Assembly: GCA_021129895.1 (NCBI GenBank)
Contig: JAJOKL010000023.1
Span: 4,354-20,613, forward strand
Length of the DNA: 16,260 nt
Source: Candidatus Bipolaricaulota bacterium
GTDB taxonomy: Bacteria; Bipolaricaulota; Bipolaricaulia; Bipolaricaulales; Bipolaricaulaceae
Direction: 5' to 3'
Position 1 is the stretch's first letter. Every line of letters begins with the position of its first letter. Below are positions 14,440-16,260 of this stretch, one piece after another. The position numbers and the translations under genes are program-made. A model generated the notes under the pieces. That model was not told the origin of the DNA. It searched no databases and worked only from the letters and a program-made list of their open reading frames with translations.

Positions 14440-15305
14440 GAAAGGCGCTCCTTCACCAGCTCCGCCACCTGGGCCGGGGTCCGAGCCACCGGGATCCCCC
14501 GGGCCTCCAGGCGCCTCGCCTTGGCCTCAGCAGTGCCCTCGCTTCCGGAGATGATGGCCCCGGCGTGCCCCATCCTCTTCCCCGGCGGGGCGGAGAAGCC
14601 GGCGATGTAGGCCACCACCGGTTTTTTCATGTGCTCGGCCACGTAGTCGGCCGCGGCCTCCTCCGCCGCCCCCCCGATCTCCCCCACCAGCACCACCAGC
14701 TCCGTTTCCGGGTCCTCCGCGAACAAGGGCAAAAGTTCGGTGAATGTGGACCCGATGATGGGATCGCCGCCGATCCCCACCACGGTGGACTGGCCGATCC
14801 CGGCCCGCGAGAGGTGGGAGGCGATCTCGTAGGTGAGGGTGCCGGAGCGGGAGATGATCCCCACCGGACCCGGTCTGAAAACCTCGCCCGGCATGATCCC
14901 CAGCTTCGCCTTCCCCGGAGAGATGAGCCCGGGGCAGTTGGGGCCGATTAGGCGCCCCCCGTATCCCCGCAGCAGGTGGTAGCACTTTAGCATATCGTGG
15001 AGGGCGATCCCCTCGGTGATGCACACCAACAGGGGGATTCCGGCGTCGGCCGCCTCCAGCATGGCGTCCGGGGCGAACGGGGCCGGCACGAACAGGATGG
15101 ACGCGTCTATCTCATGTTCCCTTAAGGCATCCCGCACCGAATCGTAGACCGGGATCCCGTCCAGGGTCTGCCCCCCTTTCCCCGGGGTGACCCCGGCCAC
15201 CACCCGGGTGCCGTAGGCCACCATGTGACGGGTGTGGAACGTCCCTTCGCTTCCGGTGATCCCCTGCACCAGCACGCGCGTTTCGCTGTCCACCAGGATG
15301 GCCAC
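14436..15305 (-). CDS. sucD: Succinyl-CoA ligase, alpha subunit
   Basis: A 289-residue SucD, the CoA- and phosphohistidine-bearing subunit that, with SucC, interconverts succinyl-CoA and succinate with ADP or GDP phosphorylation. Landmarks are the CoA-binding GITGSEGTFHT (15-25), VTPGKGG (39-45), the GPNCPGLISPGKAKLGIMPG run (121-140), SRSGTLTYEIASHL (152-165), GIGGDPIIGSTFTELL (177-192) and the phospho-accepting His247 in GKRMGHAGAI. The start is GTG behind GAGGTGAGAGG, about 18 bases from the predicted transcription start. No sucC lies upstream; a divergent csoR does, so the beta subunit must be encoded elsewhere. Downstream ychF overlaps by 4 bases. Confidence 0.95.
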   Translation of the reverse strand: MAILVDSETRVLVQGITGSEGTFHTRHMVAYGTRVVAGVTPGKGGQTLDGIPVYDSVRDALREHEIDASILFVPAPFAPDAMLEAADAGIPLLVCITEGIALHDMLKCYHLLRGYGGRLIGPNCPGLISPGKAKLGIMPGEVFRPGPVGIISRSGTLTYEIASHLSRAGIGQSTVVGIGGDPIIGSTFTELLPLFAEDPETELVVLVGEIGGAAEEAAADYVAEHMKKPVVAYIAGFSAPPGKRMGHAGAIISGSEGTAEAKARRLEARGIPVARTPAQVAELVKERLS

Positions 15306-15329
15306 TTCCCTCTCACCTCACTTGGGGCA

Positions 15330-15358
15330 AGGATAGGAGGCGCGGGGAGAGGGGGCAA
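15330..15358 (-). promoter_or_regulatory. Sigma-70-type promoter for sucD-ychF-EamA
   Basis: On the minus strand TTGCCC (15358-15353), a 17-base spacer and TATCCT (15335-15330) precede sucD, placing the transcription start near 15323. The pattern closely matches the yebC promoter (TTGCCG-N17-TATCAT), which supports both. The CsoR-type operator lies about 40 bases upstream of the -35 box, so it is not well placed to block this promoter. Confidence 0.65.
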
Positions 15359-15365
15359 GCACCGG

Positions 15366-15414
15366 TTAGTGGAATACGCTATGTGTCGGTACACTTGACC
15401 CACCCCAGGTGGGT
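15366..15414 (+). promoter_or_regulatory. csoR promoter and CsoR-type operator
   Basis: A perfect inverted repeat ACCCACC-CCA-GGTGGGT occupies 15398-15414. G/C tracts with twofold symmetry of this kind are the known operator type of CsoR proteins, and the site lies 19 bases before the csoR ATG. A possible promoter is TTAGTG (15366-15371), 18 bases, TACACT (15390-15395); its -35 is weak. The repeat would cover the transcription start, fitting copper-relieved self-repression. Confidence 0.55.
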
Positions 15415-15432
15415 GACCTTGAAGGAGGGCAC

Positions 15433-15726
15433 ATGAGTCCGACAAGCAGCCTACGGGAAGATCCTAAACTGAAGGCCCAGATAGTGCGGCAGCTCCGGAC
15501 TGCCGAGGGGCACCTGGCCGGGATCAGGAAGATGGTGGAGGAGGAGCAGTACTGCGTGGACATCCTGAAGCAGATCGCGGCGGTGCAGGGGATCATCTCC
15601 CGGACGGCCCGCATCCTAGCCCGGGCCCACACCCATCACTGCGTGCGGGATGCCATCCAGGAGGGGCGGGGCCAAGAGGCCATCGACGAGCTGTTCGAGG
15701 TCCTCAAGTACCTGAAGCATTTCTAA
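15433..15726 (+). CDS. csoR: CsoR-family copper-sensing transcriptional repressor
   Basis: A 97-residue all-helical repressor of the CsoR/RcnR family (formerly DUF156), a tetramer that leaves DNA on binding metal. The Cu(I) site is complete: Cys41, His66 and Cys70 have the same spacing as Cys36/His61/Cys65 of M. tuberculosis CsoR, and the second-shell Tyr40 and Glu86 also match. LRTAEGHLAGIRKMVEEEQYC (21-41) and QIAAVQGIISRTARILA (47-63) are the usual helices. I chose ATG 15433 with GGAGGG upstream; GTG 15409 would start inside the operator repeat. No copper ATPase or chaperone is adjacent; the next gene (DUF4438) starts 10 bases later and is the likely co-regulated partner. Confidence 0.92.
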   Translation: MSPTSSLREDPKLKAQIVRQLRTAEGHLAGIRKMVEEEQYCVDILKQIAAVQGIISRTARILARAHTHHCVRDAIQEGRGQEAIDELFEVLKYLKHF

Positions 15727-15736
15727 AGGAGGAGGA

Positions 15737-16260
15737 ATGCGTACTAATCAGGATCGGCTGGTAATGATCTCGGTGCTGGGGGAGGTGACCAACCCCACCA
15801 TCAGGCCTGGTGGCTACCGCATCACCCACGATGGGCGGCCGGTGGTGCTGCCCGGGGTGGGTGGGATTACCTACAACCTGCGGGTGGGGGACCCGGCGGT
15901 GGGGTGGGCTGCGGATCACGTGGAGCCCGGGGTGTCCCTGCGCAACCTGGCCAAGGACAAGGAGTACCTGCCGGACACCAACTACGGGCTCAACTACCTG
16001 GCTTGTGTGGGGAACGAGGCCCGCGTGGCCAGCGGGGACGCCAAGGGGGCTCGGGGCGTGGTCATCGGAAAGCACGGGGGCATCGAGCACGTGTTGGTGG
16101 ACTTTCCGCCTGAGGTGTTAGAGAAACTTCAGATCGGGGACAAGGTGCAAATCAAGGCCTACGGGGTGGGGCTGGAACTCCTGGATCACCCGGAGGTGCG
16201 GGTGATGAACTTGGACCCCGGGCTGTTAGAAAAACTCCCGCTATGGGAGGAAGGGGGGCG
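15737..16260 (+). CDS. DUF4438 protein (TM1086-like), 3' end outside the window
   Basis: The first 174 codons of a gene cut by the right edge. The text MRTNQDRLVMISVLGEVTNP, DGRPVVLPGVGGITYNLRVGDPAVGWAADHVEPGVS (about 33-68), GLNYLACVGNEARVASGDAKGARGVVIGKHGG and VLVDFPPEVLEKLQIGDKVQIKAYGVGLELLDHPEVRVMNLDP is the pattern of DUF4438 proteins known from Thermotoga (TM1086) and clostridia, mostly beta-structured and of unknown function. It has a very strong AAAGGAGGAGGA site directly after the csoR stop, so the two genes share a message. The assignment is from recall of the family; no catalytic residues can be named. Confidence 0.75.
   Translation, partial: MRTNQDRLVMISVLGEVTNPTIRPGGYRITHDGRPVVLPGVGGITYNLRVGDPAVGWAADHVEPGVSLRNLAKDKEYLPDTNYGLNYLACVGNEARVASGDAKGARGVVIGKHGGIEHVLVDFPPEVLEKLQIGDKVQIKAYGVGLELLDHPEVRVMNLDPGLLEKLPLWEEGG

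Noticed and set aside
1..16260. tRNA, rRNA, CRISPR, transposon or phage elements
   Set aside because: No cloverleaf-like, repeat-spacer, transposase or integrase signals were seen; gaps between genes are too small for most of these.

Overview
The window is about 16 kb of GC-rich (roughly two-thirds G+C by eye), densely packed bacterial chromosome. Many starts are GTG, Shine-Dalgarno sites are strong, neighbouring genes often overlap by 4-10 bases, and no stretch longer than about 175 bases lacks a gene. There is no rRNA, tRNA, CRISPR array, transposase or phage gene. The mix of genes (M42 peptidase, TM1367-like cyclophilin-fold protein, DUF4438 protein, standalone PncC, sirtuin, non-mevalonate IspD) fits an uncultured, probably anaerobic or thermophilic lineage such as Bipolaricaulota/Acetothermia or a Thermotogae/Firmicutes-like group. 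That placement is inference from gene content only.

Layout. (1) 1-134: 3' end of a ZIP metal transporter, sharing its stop region with the convergent gene. (2) 131-4140, minus strand: a five-gene run read yebC, small membrane protein, cyclophilin-fold protein, M42 aminopeptidase, 8-oxoguanine deaminase, behind a good sigma-70-type promoter at 4161-4189. (3) 4233-5451, plus: a sirtuin overlapping a nicotinamide-nucleotide amidase (pncC), an NAD-linked pair. (4) 5454-8743, plus: promoter, palindrome and leader, then a YbhN/AglD-type flippase-like membrane protein, a frameshifted small secreted protein, and an ABC ATPase joined abruptly to a MacB-type permease. (5) 11062-8734, minus: prmC, an FtsE-like ATPase with degenerate motifs, and ftsX. 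(6) 11162-12345, plus: a three-blade TolB-like lipoprotein overlapping ispD. (7) 12346-12520: convergent gap with a 9-base-periodic repeat. (8) 15305-12521, minus: sucD, ychF and an EamA transporter with a frameshifted last helix. (9) 15366 to the end, plus: a CsoR-type copper-sensor repressor with a matching inverted-repeat operator, then a DUF4438 protein cut by the window edge.

Most genes are ordinary housekeeping. I found no convincing novel defence or mobile system. The best leads are the ATPase-permease fusion that lacks the expected junction sequence, the FtsE homologue that has lost nearly every ATPase motif except Walker A, the CsoR operator placed in front of DUF4438, and the palindrome/leader arrangement upstream of the flippase operon. 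Three lesions (two single-base frameshifts and one in-frame loss) could be real decay or sequence/assembly errors.
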